NCBI GenBank assembly: GCA_004376055.2
Contig: CP049016.1
Location: forward strand, 1,984,001 to 2,048,000
Direction: 5' to 3'
Length of the DNA stretch: 64,000 bases
DNA from: Nitrospirales bacterium LBB_01
Lineage (GTDB): Bacteria > Nitrospirota > Thermodesulfovibrionia > Thermodesulfovibrionales > Magnetobacteriaceae
The position numbers and the translations under genes are program-made. The notes under the pieces were generated by a model. That model did no database searches, was not told where the DNA came from, and saw nothing but the letters and a program-made list of their open reading frames with translations. Below are positions 40,692 through 49,924 of this stretch, piece after piece. Each line of letters begins with the position of its first letter. Within the stretch, counting starts at the first letter, position 1.

Positions 40692-42236
40692 TTACGACTC
40701 AAATGTAAATCCTGTCTTAATTACCTCAATGCAAGCCTCAACAACTACTGGATCATATAAAATGCCGCTGTTTTTTGTTATTTCCTCAACTGCTTTTTCA
40801 ATTCCAAGAGCTGCCCTGTAGGGTCTGTGGAATGCCATTGCCTCAACCACGTCGGCAACACACATAATACGTGCCTCAATTAGTATCTCTTCAGCTTTTA
40901 AGCCGGCTGGATAACCTGTGCCGTTTAGTCTTTCATGATGTTGAAGCACTACCTCTGCAACAGGCCCAGGGAATTCTATGTCTTTTAGAATATCGTAACC
41001 GACCTTTGAGTGGGTTTTAATCAGTGAAAATTCTATCTTATTCAACTGACCGGGTTTACTTAATATCTCAGAGGGAATAGCGATTTTCCCCAAATCATGT
41101 ATTATACCGGCAAGCTCTATGCAATCAGTAACATCATCGGGAAGCTCCATCTTTTGGGCTATTCTTACCGCAAGCAGAGACACGCGGCGCTGATGTCCTG
41201 CCGTGTATGGATCCTTTGCCTCTACGGCATGTGACATCGCCTCTACCACATCTTTTATGTTTCTGTTGAGTCTTTCTATACTGTGCTGTTGGTGCTCCTC
41301 AGCCCTTTTGCGCACTATTACGCTGGCCAGAGCGTTAGAGACAGCGCTTAGAATCTCCTTTTCGCCTGAATCGTCAGAGTGTCCTGCTCTTAAGTATATG
41401 TTAAGCACTCCAAGGGTTTTATCGTTATACACAAGCGGGGTGCAGTAGTGGCCATGCGGTGACATCCCTTCATATCTGATAGTGTGGCTATCGTCTGTTG
41501 TAGGAGTAAAAATTATTTTCTGTTGCAGAGCTGCCTGTCCACAGTGGCAAGTCCCAAAGGGGACTATATTGCACTGCTTGATGTTTTCATCGGGAAGCCC
41601 TCTGTGAGCCTTAAGAACAAGCTCTGAGGGATTGTTCTCTGTCAGAAATATTGCGCCTTTGTTTTCAAACGTTAGCCACGGGATTGACATTATTAAGTTA
41701 ATCGCCTCGTTAAGGTACTCATGAATATCTATGTTTTCCAGTGATTTGCTTAACAGCAATGCTATGACCGATTGTATCCGGTAGTTATGACGGAGTTTTT
41801 TTTCAGCCTCCCATCGCTCATGTATCTCGTTTCTTAGCGCTTGCTCAGTCTTACTAAGCCTTAAAATATTTCTTACCATACCCCGCAATTCATATATGTT
41901 AAAGGGTTTTGTTAAAAACGCTATCGTGCCCCACTCAAAGCACTTCTCAATGTAGTCGTCGTTAGCATGCCCTGAGAGCACTATTATCGGACACACATTT
42001 TTTTGGGATATTGTCTTTAATTCCTCCAAAAACTCCACTCCACCCATGCCTGGCATTTTCATATCCAGCACTATAAGCGACGGTTGCTGCTTTTTACAAG
42101 AATCCAACGCCTCAATACCATTTATCGCTGTTATTATCTCGTAGCCATCCCGCTGCAGTATCTTATTAACTGCCAACCGTACACTTTCGTCATCGTCAAT
42201 GACCATTATTATGTCTTTCAACGCATCCCCCGTCAC
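40692..42236 (-). CDS. Receiver-GAF-HD-GYP response regulator (c-di-GMP phosphodiesterase)
   Basis: 514 aa: receiver domain (about 8-125; DDD at about 14-16, phosphoacceptor in VLDMKMPGM, Lys in LTKPF), a GAF domain (about 155-310, with the GTCHCG motif) and an HD-GYP domain (about 325-510). HDLGKIAIP, HSKVGYDIL and HHERLNGTGYP carry the metal and substrate residues, so hydrolysis of c-di-GMP is predicted. Together with the nearby GGDEF gene it could set local c-di-GMP. Start ATG 42236. Confidence 0.9.
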   Translation of the reverse strand: MTGDALKDIIMVIDDDESVRLAVNKILQRDGYEIITAINGIEALDSCKKQQPSLIVLDMKMPGMGGVEFLEELKTISQKNVCPIIVLSGHANDDYIEKCFEWGTIAFLTKPFNIYELRGMVRNILRLSKTEQALRNEIHERWEAEKKLRHNYRIQSVIALLLSKSLENIDIHEYLNEAINLIMSIPWLTFENKGAIFLTENNPSELVLKAHRGLPDENIKQCNIVPFGTCHCGQAALQQKIIFTPTTDDSHTIRYEGMSPHGHYCTPLVYNDKTLGVLNIYLRAGHSDDSGEKEILSAVSNALASVIVRKRAEEHQQHSIERLNRNIKDVVEAMSHAVEAKDPYTAGHQRRVSLLAVRIAQKMELPDDVTDCIELAGIIHDLGKIAIPSEILSKPGQLNKIEFSLIKTHSKVGYDILKDIEFPGPVAEVVLQHHERLNGTGYPAGLKAEEILIEARIMCVADVVEAMAFHRPYRAALGIEKAVEEITKNSGILYDPVVVEACIEVIKTGFTFES

Positions 42237-42336
42237 TCTGACTTTAGTATAACCTTTTAAACATCGTTACGCAATGCTGACAACCACTTATTTTCTAATA
42301 ATCATGAAGATATTTGCAAGTGCGGCTCAAACAATC

Positions 42337-43506
42337 CTACTTTATAAAAACCGGTGTGTGCAGCTCTACCTCAGAAACAAGTTCTTTCATGTCCCTGTCG
42401 TTTAAGGAAACACACCCTGCCGTCCAATCAGCCTCGCCCCCGCCATGAATCATTATAAGGCTGCCAAGCGGCGTGTTTTGTGGAGGAATATTACTATTTT
42501 CAATTGCCTCTGTTATCTGATTGTACTCTGTAACGCTTATTATGCCCCCTGTAAGACCACGCCAGGCATCCATATGGTTTGGATAACTAATCAAAAAAGA
42601 CGGAAGCCCCGCCCCTGTATCCGGATCTCTGCCAAACTGGCTTACATGGTTTATATCGGCTATGTAGTAAATCCCCTCGGGAGTCCTTCTGTCACCTTTA
42701 ACCCTTTTAGGAAAAAGATCATCGTTGTAAATTAAATTGAATCTGTCATCGTAAAACCATACAAGCGCTGATGAAAAAATAATTTTATCACCTAATCTGT
42801 ATTGATTGTCTCTTTTTACCCATTTCCCTGAGACTGTTTCATAGACTGTTATCTTTTTGGTGTCTCTATCCACAAAAACAACAGCTCTGGCTTTTTGTGC
42901 ATCAGGAAATTTACTCAGTGGTTTTTCATACAACTTAAACCCGTTATCTCTCATTAACACCAGACACACTCTCGGTTGAAATGTTAAACTTGTGCTGAGT
43001 CTTTTGCCGGAAAAACTGCCAAGTCCCACATGGTAGCTCTTCTTTTCTTTCCATGTGTTGCCGTATTTTTCATATAAAATGAGAATTCTTGATTCCTTAT
43101 TAACCAGTATCTTCTTGTCCGAATTTGAAAGATTGAAAAACTCCTCCTCCTTTCGTTCATACTTTGTATCAACATAGGTTTTATTTGTAAGGAGGTCTCT
43201 GTGCTTTAACCAAAACGAGCCACCGTTAATTTTTATCTCAAACCACTGAAACCCTTCAGACTGAGTGTTGTCAACAGGTTCTATTTCCATACCCTTGAGA
43301 AGATGAAGTGAAACCGGCGCATCCTCAGACGGCTCTGTATAAACCGGCAGTGTGTCAACCGATACGCGGTAAAAACCGGAAAGACTGTCTTGCGGCTGAG
43401 CTCCTGCCTGCTGACAGATTAAGAAGCAGCATATAACACTGAAAAGGCTTGCTGTTACGCAAAGCCTTTCAGGAATTGTAGTACACTTTTTCACTGTCAT
43501 AAACAT
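42337..43506 (-). CDS. Exported L,D-transpeptidase (YkuD) with N-terminal SH3-like domain
   Basis: 389 aa. A signal sequence (about 1-37, ending QQAGA), a bacterial SH3-like domain (about 43-105) and a C-terminal YkuD domain (about 220-388). Catalytic pattern: LIMIHGGGEADWTAGCVSLND, with the nucleophile Cys about residue 366 and His about 354. It would cross-link peptidoglycan or attach proteins to it in the periplasm. It begins 50 bp downstream of flgE on the same strand and could be the last gene of the flagellar operon. Start ATG 43506 or 43500. Confidence 0.85.
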   Translation of the reverse strand: MFMTVKKCTTIPERLCVTASLFSVICCFLICQQAGAQPQDSLSGFYRVSVDTLPVYTEPSEDAPVSLHLLKGMEIEPVDNTQSEGFQWFEIKINGGSFWLKHRDLLTNKTYVDTKYERKEEEFFNLSNSDKKILVNKESRILILYEKYGNTWKEKKSYHVGLGSFSGKRLSTSLTFQPRVCLVLMRDNGFKLYEKPLSKFPDAQKARAVVFVDRDTKKITVYETVSGKWVKRDNQYRLGDKIIFSSALVWFYDDRFNLIYNDDLFPKRVKGDRRTPEGIYYIADINHVSQFGRDPDTGAGLPSFLISYPNHMDAWRGLTGGIISVTEYNQITEAIENSNIPPQNTPLGSLIMIHGGGEADWTAGCVSLNDRDMKELVSEVELHTPVFIK

Positions 43507-43556
43507 AATAATCCTACACTAAAATGGCACTCAGTCTCTTAGTATCAACCATTACA

Positions 43557-44918
43557 TTATCTCTTAAGCGACAGTATATCCTGCAGCAATTCATCCGTTG
43601 TCTGAACGGACTTAGAGTTTGCCTGAAAGGCTCTCTGGTTAGTAATCATGATGACAAACTCAGTGCCAAGGTCAACGTTGCTTTGTTCCAGTTTGCCCTC
43701 ATCTATTGCTCCAAGGCCGCTTGTCTGTGCTGTGTTAACTATGGCATCGCCAGAATCAGGGGTTACGCCATACATATTTGCACCTTCTTTTTTCAACCCA
43801 TTGGGATTATTAAAACGAGCTAACGCAAGCTGCCCGATAACTTTCGTCAAACCGTTTGTATATGTGGCTGTTATCTTGCCATAAGAATCAATACTCATAC
43901 TTGAATATGTTCCAGATGAGTTACCATTCTGACTAACATCAAGAACCTGCGAACTATCTGCCAGCTGCTGAGTTGTATTTGCCCCAGAACCGCCTTGAAG
44001 TATAGATGTTCCAAAGTTAAAACTAACCGACTGGTCAGTAGCAACGCCGCCGAGAAAGTTAAACGTAATGCTCGGTTCTGTAATTGCAGAGACATCTGTT
44101 CCGGTACCATCGCTTACAAGATTGCCGCTGGTGTTAAATGTCAGCGTCTGTGTGGCGCTTGATGAGGCAAGGGTTAGAACACTGCTTGAGCTTGACTGCT
44201 GATAAGCATAATGTACCTGCCACTTGTTGTCTGCCGTTTTCGTGTAGTATGCGGTTATGTCGTGTGCGCCACCTTGCGAATCGTATATCGTGGTTGAGGT
44301 TGAGTAGTTATAATTAGCAGGGTCTTCATTTACACCGTCTCCGTTGCTGTCAAGTGTAAAGGCAGCTGTTATTATACTTGACGATGAGTTTAAATTTACT
44401 TTCCAGTCAACATTAGACGTCTCCTTCGCAGCACTTACATTCATGTTTATCTTAATATCGGTAAGATTACCCGATAAACTGGTGCTTGAAACTGATGAAC
44501 TGGAAATGTCACTTGCCATATAACCTTGCACTCTTAAACCGCTTGGGGTTACCATATAACCGCTTTTATCAATGCTAAAGTTGCCTGCGCGGGTATAATA
44601 TGATGAGTTTGAAGCCGTTGTTGAACCATCATCCTTTACTATAAAAAATCCGTTACCATCTATTGCTAAATCAGTCGGGTTGTTAGTGGTAATGAAAGAT
44701 CCTTGAGTAAAAAGAGCGTCTATATTTGTAACATACGAACCTTTACCAACTTGTCCACCACCTGTTCCAATCATAGCCTGACTCAGTACATCGCCGAAAT
44801 CTGCCCTGCTTGATTTAAAACCGGTTGTATTCATATTTGCAATGTTGTCACCAACAACACTCAATGAGGTGCTGTTTGAGTTCATTCCGCTGACTGCTGT
44901 CCAAAGTGATGATAACAT
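43557..44918 (-). CDS. flgE: Flagellar hook protein FlgE
   Basis: 453 aa, forming the extracellular universal joint. The N-terminal rod-like region LWTAVSGMNSNSTSLSVVGDNIANMNTTGFKSSRADF and the C-terminal QSNVDLGTEFVIMITNQRAFQANSKSV pair as in hook proteins. The central part (about 95-370) is Ser/Thr-rich and surface-exposed. The size is typical. It is exported by the flagellar type III system without a cleaved signal. Separated from flgD by 34 bp with AGGAGGGT before the ATG. Confidence 0.95.
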   Translation of the reverse strand: MLSSLWTAVSGMNSNSTSLSVVGDNIANMNTTGFKSSRADFGDVLSQAMIGTGGGQVGKGSYVTNIDALFTQGSFITTNNPTDLAIDGNGFFIVKDDGSTTASNSSYYTRAGNFSIDKSGYMVTPSGLRVQGYMASDISSSSVSSTSLSGNLTDIKINMNVSAAKETSNVDWKVNLNSSSSIITAAFTLDSNGDGVNEDPANYNYSTSTTIYDSQGGAHDITAYYTKTADNKWQVHYAYQQSSSSSVLTLASSSATQTLTFNTSGNLVSDGTGTDVSAITEPSITFNFLGGVATDQSVSFNFGTSILQGGSGANTTQQLADSSQVLDVSQNGNSSGTYSSMSIDSYGKITATYTNGLTKVIGQLALARFNNPNGLKKEGANMYGVTPDSGDAIVNTAQTSGLGAIDEGKLEQSNVDLGTEFVIMITNQRAFQANSKSVQTTDELLQDILSLKR

Positions 44919-44952
44919 ATCTTATACCCTCCTATCTTGTTTCATTAGCCAA

Positions 44953-45393
44953 TTATGACGACGAACTTGTGCTGTTTAAACTTATTTCCTTAACGTTACC
45001 CATGTAAACGGTACTGCCATCACTTAAAGCCAGCGAGGAAACCCCATCGCTGAAACTGATTCCTGTTATTTGCCCTTTTGTCCCATCATTCATTGTAACG
45101 TATTTGCCTATCATGTTTGACGCCATCATATTATTTAAAGAGTTTGAATACTTGTTTAGAGTTGAAATCCCGCTTTGTATGTTAGTAAGAGCCTCAACCG
45201 ATGAGAATTGCGCTAACTGACTTGTAAAGTTAGATGAATCCATAGGGTCTAACGGATTTTGATACTGAAGCTGCTTTGTGAAAAGCTGTAGAAAATCAGA
45301 CGTACCTAATGCACCGCTTGTTGAAGAGCTTGAGCTGGATGTAGCGCTCGATGTGCTGCTGCTTGACGAATCTGTGGCTGATGTCGTATTCAT
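44953..45393 (-). CDS. flgD: Flagellar hook capping protein FlgD
   Basis: 146 aa, the short form of the hook-assembly cap. A Ser-rich N-terminus, LGTSDFLQLFTKQLQYQNPLDPMDSSNFTSQLAQFSSVE (the conserved FlgD core) and a small C-terminal domain with KYVTMNDGTKGQITGI. It lacks the long C-terminal Ig-like domain of enterobacterial FlgD. AAGGAGGGA precedes the ATG. Between fliK and flgE. Confidence 0.92.
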   Translation of the reverse strand: MNTTSATDSSSSSTSSATSSSSSSTSGALGTSDFLQLFTKQLQYQNPLDPMDSSNFTSQLAQFSSVEALTNIQSGISTLNKYSNSLNNMMASNMIGKYVTMNDGTKGQITGISFSDGVSSLALSDGSTVYMGNVKEISLNSTSSSS

Positions 45394-45411
45394 ATCTATC
45401 CCTCCTTTTGC

Positions 45412-46683
45412 CTAAGCAAATATGTTTACCTTGCCGTTATCTGAGTAACTATAGCGTTTCACTGGTGTAACCTCCTCATCCTCTGGTAAATCCACCCGGG
45501 AAATCTTCTTATCAGCGGCTCCGGGCTGTTTTTTATACTCACCTTGGTTACCTTTGTCTTTTAATGAAACAGAGAAGTCCCCTACCGTTAAACCCTCTTG
45601 TGTTAAGGTTTTCACTATATCGTTTAGATTCTTTTCAATTATTGTCTTTGCTGCCTCAGTTGAGGCTCTTATGTCGGCATGAAGAGTGCCGTTTTCCATG
45701 TTTAAGTGTATTTTCACAGAGCCAAGACCCTCTGGCTCCAGCCTTACCTCTATTGAGCTGTCGCTAAGTTTGCTTACACTGAAGGTGTGCTCGTTTATTT
45801 GAACAGTTGTTTTGGGGACAGCGTTTTCGTTGTTTACGTCACGAGGCACTGCAGTGGGTGCTTTTTCTGCACCGAGGGCTTGTTGAGAACCCTGTGTGTC
45901 GTTAAACTCTACCACCTGTTCCTTGCCGGTTTTGGTATCAGCGGGTTTATCCTGCTTTTTTTCTCCGGTATTGTTATCTGTCTGAGATTGTACTACCTCT
46001 TTTATCTGTGTGTCACCGACATCAAATTTACCCACTTGTGGGTTAGTGTCTAACTTGTCTTTTGGTGCGTTAGCATCTAACATCTCTTTTGGTGCGTTAG
46101 CATCCGACTTTTCTTTTGGTGTGTTAGTCTTCGTATTATCCTTGAATAGATTTTCAATTGCTGCGTTCATTGCATCTGATGCCTGCGCTTTTTCCTCAGC
46201 AGCGCCGTCGTTTTTTGTGGCTGACTCCTTTAGAAGCTCTGCAGTATTGGCATCTGACACTGTCTTTTCAGCCGAACCTGTATCTTTATTGCTTTTATCA
46301 TCAGTGTTTTTATCGTCTTGTTTTGGTACATCTGCAGATTTTTTAATCTCTTTATCTCCATTAGGATTTAAAACAGCAGTTTTGCCAAGGGCTGTCATGT
46401 CTATGGGGGGAGCAGCTTTTTGGACTGAAACTGTTGCCGTATCAGCCGATGTTCCCTCAGGTGGATTTGTTGTGGGAGCAGCGCCGCCCAACATATTCAT
46501 TAAAAGCATAGAGGCTGCCACATTGCCTGCCAACTCTGTACTTTCCTTATCAACAAGTACCTTATTTAAAACCGATCCAAACTTACTCGGCGTATTGCCC
46601 ATACCATGAGGCACTCCCATTTGTGGTGCCTGCGATGCCTGACCTCCGGCTCCGAGTAAATTTGCTACATTTATGTCACTCAT
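45412..46683 (-). CDS. fliK: Flagellar hook-length control protein FliK
   Basis: About 423 aa. A long disordered, Lys/Asp/Asn-rich N-terminal ruler (about 20-300) with the small tandem units (N)AP KEKSDANAPKEMLDANAPKDK, and a C-terminal FliK domain with IEVRLEPEGLGSVKIHLN, GTLHADIRAS and LTQEGLTVGDFSVSL. The ruler sets hook length and the C domain switches export specificity. The ATG at 46683 (MSDINVANLLGAG) is preferred to one 24 bp upstream. A MITE-like element lies just upstream. Confidence 0.88.
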   Translation of the reverse strand: MSDINVANLLGAGGQASQAPQMGVPHGMGNTPSKFGSVLNKVLVDKESTELAGNVAASMLLMNMLGGAAPTTNPPEGTSADTATVSVQKAAPPIDMTALGKTAVLNPNGDKEIKKSADVPKQDDKNTDDKSNKDTGSAEKTVSDANTAELLKESATKNDGAAEEKAQASDAMNAAIENLFKDNTKTNTPKEKSDANAPKEMLDANAPKDKLDTNPQVGKFDVGDTQIKEVVQSQTDNNTGEKKQDKPADTKTGKEQVVEFNDTQGSQQALGAEKAPTAVPRDVNNENAVPKTTVQINEHTFSVSKLSDSSIEVRLEPEGLGSVKIHLNMENGTLHADIRASTEAAKTIIEKNLNDIVKTLTQEGLTVGDFSVSLKDKGNQGEYKKQPGAADKKISRVDLPEDEEVTPVKRYSYSDNGKVNIFA

Positions 46684-46732
46684 ACAACATGTAATAGCAA
46701 ATATCATACCAAACCGAATATGTAAGGATTAA

Positions 46733-46892
46733 TACCGAGTTGCTGCCAAAAAAGTAATAGGATGTAATGGTGGAGAAAAAGGACTGGATCCCGCAACAAG
46801 TGCGGGATGACAAAGGGGTGGTTACTATCTTGTCATTCCTGCGAAGGCAGGAATCCATGTCTTTTATTTATATCTTTGAGCATAACTTAGTA
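46733..46892. mobile_element. MITE-like element C inside the flagellar operon
   Basis: The left end TACCGAGTTGC (46733-46743) equals that of elements A and B. The right end GCATAACTTAGTA (46880-46892) is a diverged complement with a 2-bp insertion. Flanking triplets TAA and CAA differ by one base. The interior hairpins GGATCCCGCA...TGCGGGATGAC (about 46795-46811) and GTCATTCCTGCGAAGGCAGG... (46832 onward) repeat the head-to-head design. It separates the MotE-like gene from fliK. Confidence 0.65.
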
Positions 46893-46941
46893 CAAGAGAA
46901 ATGTTTTTAAGTATAACACTCAGACAGATGGGAAAAAGTTT

Positions 46942-47424
46942 TCACTTTAGAGGAAAACTTTTCTTAATACTTGTCATTTTTTCAGTAAGAGAAGCAACCT
47001 TTCTTGGCTCTATCTGTGCCATTGCGGCGCCTGCCTTTTTGGGATTCATCTTTAGGAGAAGATTAGCGGCGGTGTCCTCATCGAGGGCGCTTATGCGTGC
47101 CCCTGCCTCCTCAGTCGGCATAGCCTCGTAGTCTTTCACAACGCGCTTAAAGCGCTCATCATCTGGCTGTTTCAGTTTTTGCAGGGCATCATCTATCTGT
47201 TTGAGAATAGCTTGATACTTTGCCATTTTATCGTCTATGTCTGTTTTAAGCGCATCAAGACGTGCTGCCTCTTTTTTTAGACTGTCTTCTTTCAACGCAA
47301 TTTCCTTTTGCCTTGACGCACAGTCATCCTGTGCCTGTACGCTGGAGCAGGGCACAAGAACGAGCAAACTGCAAATCAGACTAATTGCGAGGGAGCCTTG
47401 ATAAATATACGAAATCCATTTCAC
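46942..47424 (-). CDS. MotE-like periplasmic flagellar chaperone
   Basis: 160 aa with an N-terminal signal/anchor (about 7-30), a coiled coil (about 38-85) and a C-terminal MgtE-N-like helical domain: YEAMPTEEAGARISALDEDTAANLLLKMNPKKAGAAMAQIEP. MotE proteins assist assembly of the stator, stabilising MotC in the periplasm. Position directly after fliJ supports a flagellar role. The gene starts within fliJ (44-bp overlap). The family name rests on architecture and location. Confidence 0.75.
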   Translation of the reverse strand: MKWISYIYQGSLAISLICSLLVLVPCSSVQAQDDCASRQKEIALKEDSLKKEAARLDALKTDIDDKMAKYQAILKQIDDALQKLKQPDDERFKRVVKDYEAMPTEEAGARISALDEDTAANLLLKMNPKKAGAAMAQIEPRKVASLTEKMTSIKKSFPLK

Positions 47425-47821
47425 GCTGTGTTTGCCTCTCCATTTTTTTACGTTCCTCTGTTACCACACGGTCTTTCAATACAACCACCGTTTTCACCTC
47501 TCTGTAAGCCTCTATTAGCTCTGTCTGTCTTTTTTCTACCTCTATAGTTTTCGCTGCTACAACTTTAACTTGTGCATCAATTTTTTTGTAGAGGGTATCT
47601 ATGTAATCATAATATAGGGTAAGTTCATAAACATTAATGTTTCTTGAGTTTTTCTTTCTGTCCAAAATAGCTGTGTTCTCTGACAGATGTCTTTCCAGCA
47701 AGTCAAGCTGAGTTTGTTCTGCTCTCAGCACCCTCCATGCCTTTTGAAGCTCAAGCTCAGCCTCAGATTTCTTGTACTCCTTCACCTGTATAATCCGTTT
47801 AAGCGTGTCAAGTCTTGCCAT
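47381..47821 (-). CDS. fliJ: Flagellar export protein FliJ
   Basis: 146 aa, an uninterrupted antiparallel coiled coil rich in Glu, Lys and Gln with an early LDTLKRIIQVKEYKKSEAELELQ, typical of FliJ, the stalk between the FliI ATPase and FlhA. It follows fliI by 14 bp, the canonical order. Sequence conservation in FliJ is low, so position carries much of the weight. Confidence 0.85.
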   Translation of the reverse strand: MARLDTLKRIIQVKEYKKSEAELELQKAWRVLRAEQTQLDLLERHLSENTAILDRKKNSRNINVYELTLYYDYIDTLYKKIDAQVKVVAAKTIEVEKRQTELIEAYREVKTVVVLKDRVVTEERKKMERQTQREMDFVYLSRLPRN

Positions 47822-47835
47822 TAGCTATTTTTCAC

Positions 47836-49143
47836 CTAAAAAAGCTTGTGAAGTAAGTCCGTTGTCGTTGCAAAATCTCTGGACTCCGTCATTGACTGCC
47901 TTAAGAAACCATTTAGTTTTTCTATCATAGAAAGTGCAAAATCCACCTTTTGATTTGATCCCTCTTTATAGGCTCCAAGGTTTATCATATCCTCAAATCT
48001 CTTATAAACAGCCATAGTCTCCATAAATTTGCCTGCTGCGGTTTTGTGTTTTTCCTCTATTATGTCAGGCATTACTCTGCTGATTGAGCGCAAAATGTTT
48101 ATGGCAGGGTAGTGGTTTTCCATAGCAAGCTCTCTGGAAAGAATAATGTGGCCGTCAAGGATTGAAGTAGCAATATCAGCCACGGGGTCTGTCAGATCAT
48201 CACCCTCCACAAGCACCGTGTAAAGCCCCGTGATGCTGCCCTTTCCCTTTATAGTTCCAGCGCGTTCAAGCAGTTTTGGCAGGAGCGCAAACACTGACGG
48301 TGTGTATCCCTTAGAGGCCGGAGGCTCCCCTGTAGCAAGCCCTATCTCCCTTTGCGCCATTGCAACTCTTGTAAGAGAATCCATAAAAAGCAGCACATCG
48401 TTACCCTCTGACCTGAAGTAATCTGCAATTGCCGTTGCTACGAATGCGTTTCTGACTTTTGCAACGGGGGACTGATCAGAGGTTGTAACCACAACGACAG
48501 AGCGTTTCAATCCCTCAGGCCCGAGGTCGCGCTCTATAAACTCCCTCACCTCACGGTTTCTCTCACCTATCAGAGCGATTACGTTTAAATCCGCACGCGT
48601 ATATTTTGCCATCATACCCAGAAGGACGCTCTTTCCCACGCCAGCACCCGACATTATGCCTATCCTCTGTCCCTTGCCAATTGTTAAAAGTCCGTTTATC
48701 GCTGAAATACCAATGTCTATAGGCTCACTAATCCGCTCCCTTTGCAGAGGATTAACCAGCGTTGAATACAGCGGATAATGAGAGGCACGTATCAAACCTT
48801 TACTATCCAGCGGCTCCCCTGATTCGCTGACCACACGTCCTATCAGCTCAGGCCCCACACGCACCGATACCTTGCGTCCCATCGCTCTGACCCGTGCCCC
48901 AGGTCTTATCAGAGAAATATCTCCAGTTGCCATAAGAAGCACTCTGCCGTCTTTAAACCCTACCACCTCAGCATCCAAAGGATCACTGTTGTCTGAGTAT
49001 ATTAAACAGGTTTCCCCTACCGCTGCATTTACTCCGGTGCATTTTATGAGAATTCCGGTTATTTCAACCACCCTCCCATAAACTCTTAGCGGGTCGGACT
49101 TGTTTACAACATCAATGTAGGAGTCAAGATCAACCGCCTGCAT
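47836..49143 (-). CDS. fliI: Flagellum-specific ATPase FliI
   Basis: 435 aa. Walker A GIMSGAGVGKSVL (about 160-172), Walker B LLFMDSLTRVAMAQREIGLATGEPPASKGY (about 247-276) and the type III ATPase signature PKLLERAG. It energises export of flagellar proteins from the cytoplasmic side. It overlaps fliH by 14 bp. Length is normal. Confidence 0.95.
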   Translation of the reverse strand: MQAVDLDSYIDVVNKSDPLRVYGRVVEITGILIKCTGVNAAVGETCLIYSDNSDPLDAEVVGFKDGRVLLMATGDISLIRPGARVRAMGRKVSVRVGPELIGRVVSESGEPLDSKGLIRASHYPLYSTLVNPLQRERISEPIDIGISAINGLLTIGKGQRIGIMSGAGVGKSVLLGMMAKYTRADLNVIALIGERNREVREFIERDLGPEGLKRSVVVVTTSDQSPVAKVRNAFVATAIADYFRSEGNDVLLFMDSLTRVAMAQREIGLATGEPPASKGYTPSVFALLPKLLERAGTIKGKGSITGLYTVLVEGDDLTDPVADIATSILDGHIILSRELAMENHYPAINILRSISRVMPDIIEEKHKTAAGKFMETMAVYKRFEDMINLGAYKEGSNQKVDFALSMIEKLNGFLRQSMTESRDFATTTDLLHKLF

Positions 49144-49924
49144 CGTGTTCCCTCATATCCTCTATAATGTTATCCAGAAGCTCAAGCGGGTTAACAGAAG
49201 CCTCCTCAAGCGGGCCAATAACGACAACGCCCTCAAGAGGCAGTGCCGGATCAACTTCAAACAGTATCTCAGGGTTTAATTCGGTCAGTTCAGGTTTTTT
49301 GGATATAAACATATCGTAAAGCGCTGGGTTTAGCTTTATTGTTACAGCACCGGTCTTTTTAAGTCTGTTTATTCCTTCTTTGGTAAGCCTTATTAAAACC
49401 TCTGGGTTAATTTTAAGTTCTCCCAAAAGCGCAGCCTTTGCCACATCCAGAGTCAGTTGCACAACCTTTGGTTGAAGTGTGTTTAGTACCCCTTCTTTAA
49501 CATTACGGAGGTCCTCTATTATTTTAGCAAGTGCATCTAAAAGAGGCAGATTTTTTTGATTAAACTCCGCAATAGCTTGGTTTTTGCCAGCCTCAATTCC
49601 TTCGTTAAAACCATTTTCGTAACCTTGTTTTTGCGCCTCTTGTTCTAACTGCAGGGCAGTTTCCTGTGCTTCTCTGATGATTTCCTCAGGGGTTGGCGGT
49701 GGTTCCTCCGGCTCAGGAGCGGGTTGCTGCGGCTGAGGGCTGCTTAACTGATCTTCGGGAGCGCTCTCACCTTCAAGCGGTTCAGAGTCTTGTGCACTTT
49801 CTGAGGGTGTGTCATCAACAGCTGCCTCTCTCTCACTTTCTACATTATCGCTGTCTCTTCTATCTAAAGAGGGCATCAAAAATCGCTCAACGCTGATACC
49901 CTTTATGACCCCCGACCTATACAA
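49130..49924 (-). CDS. fliH: Flagellar assembly protein FliH
   Basis: 264 aa: a disordered acidic/Pro-rich N-terminus (about 15-90), a central helix with Ala/Gly-spaced repeats (YENGFNEGIEAGKNQAIAEF) and a C-terminal VATP-synthase-E-like domain. It binds FliI as a negative regulator and links it to the C-ring. It overlaps fliG by 8 bp and fliI by 14 bp. Confidence 0.9.
   Translation of the reverse strand: MYRSGVIKGISVERFLMPSLDRRDSDNVESEREAAVDDTPSESAQDSEPLEGESAPEDQLSSPQPQQPAPEPEEPPPTPEEIIREAQETALQLEQEAQKQGYENGFNEGIEAGKNQAIAEFNQKNLPLLDALAKIIEDLRNVKEGVLNTLQPKVVQLTLDVAKAALLGELKINPEVLIRLTKEGINRLKKTGAVTIKLNPALYDMFISKKPELTELNPEILFEVDPALPLEGVVVIGPLEEASVNPLELLDNIIEDMREHDAGG

Noticed and set aside
46010-46609. 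Long open frame on the plus strand opposite fliK
   Set aside because: It lies antisense to the low-complexity FliK ruler, has no SD and its hydrophobic composition is a by-product of the FliK codons.
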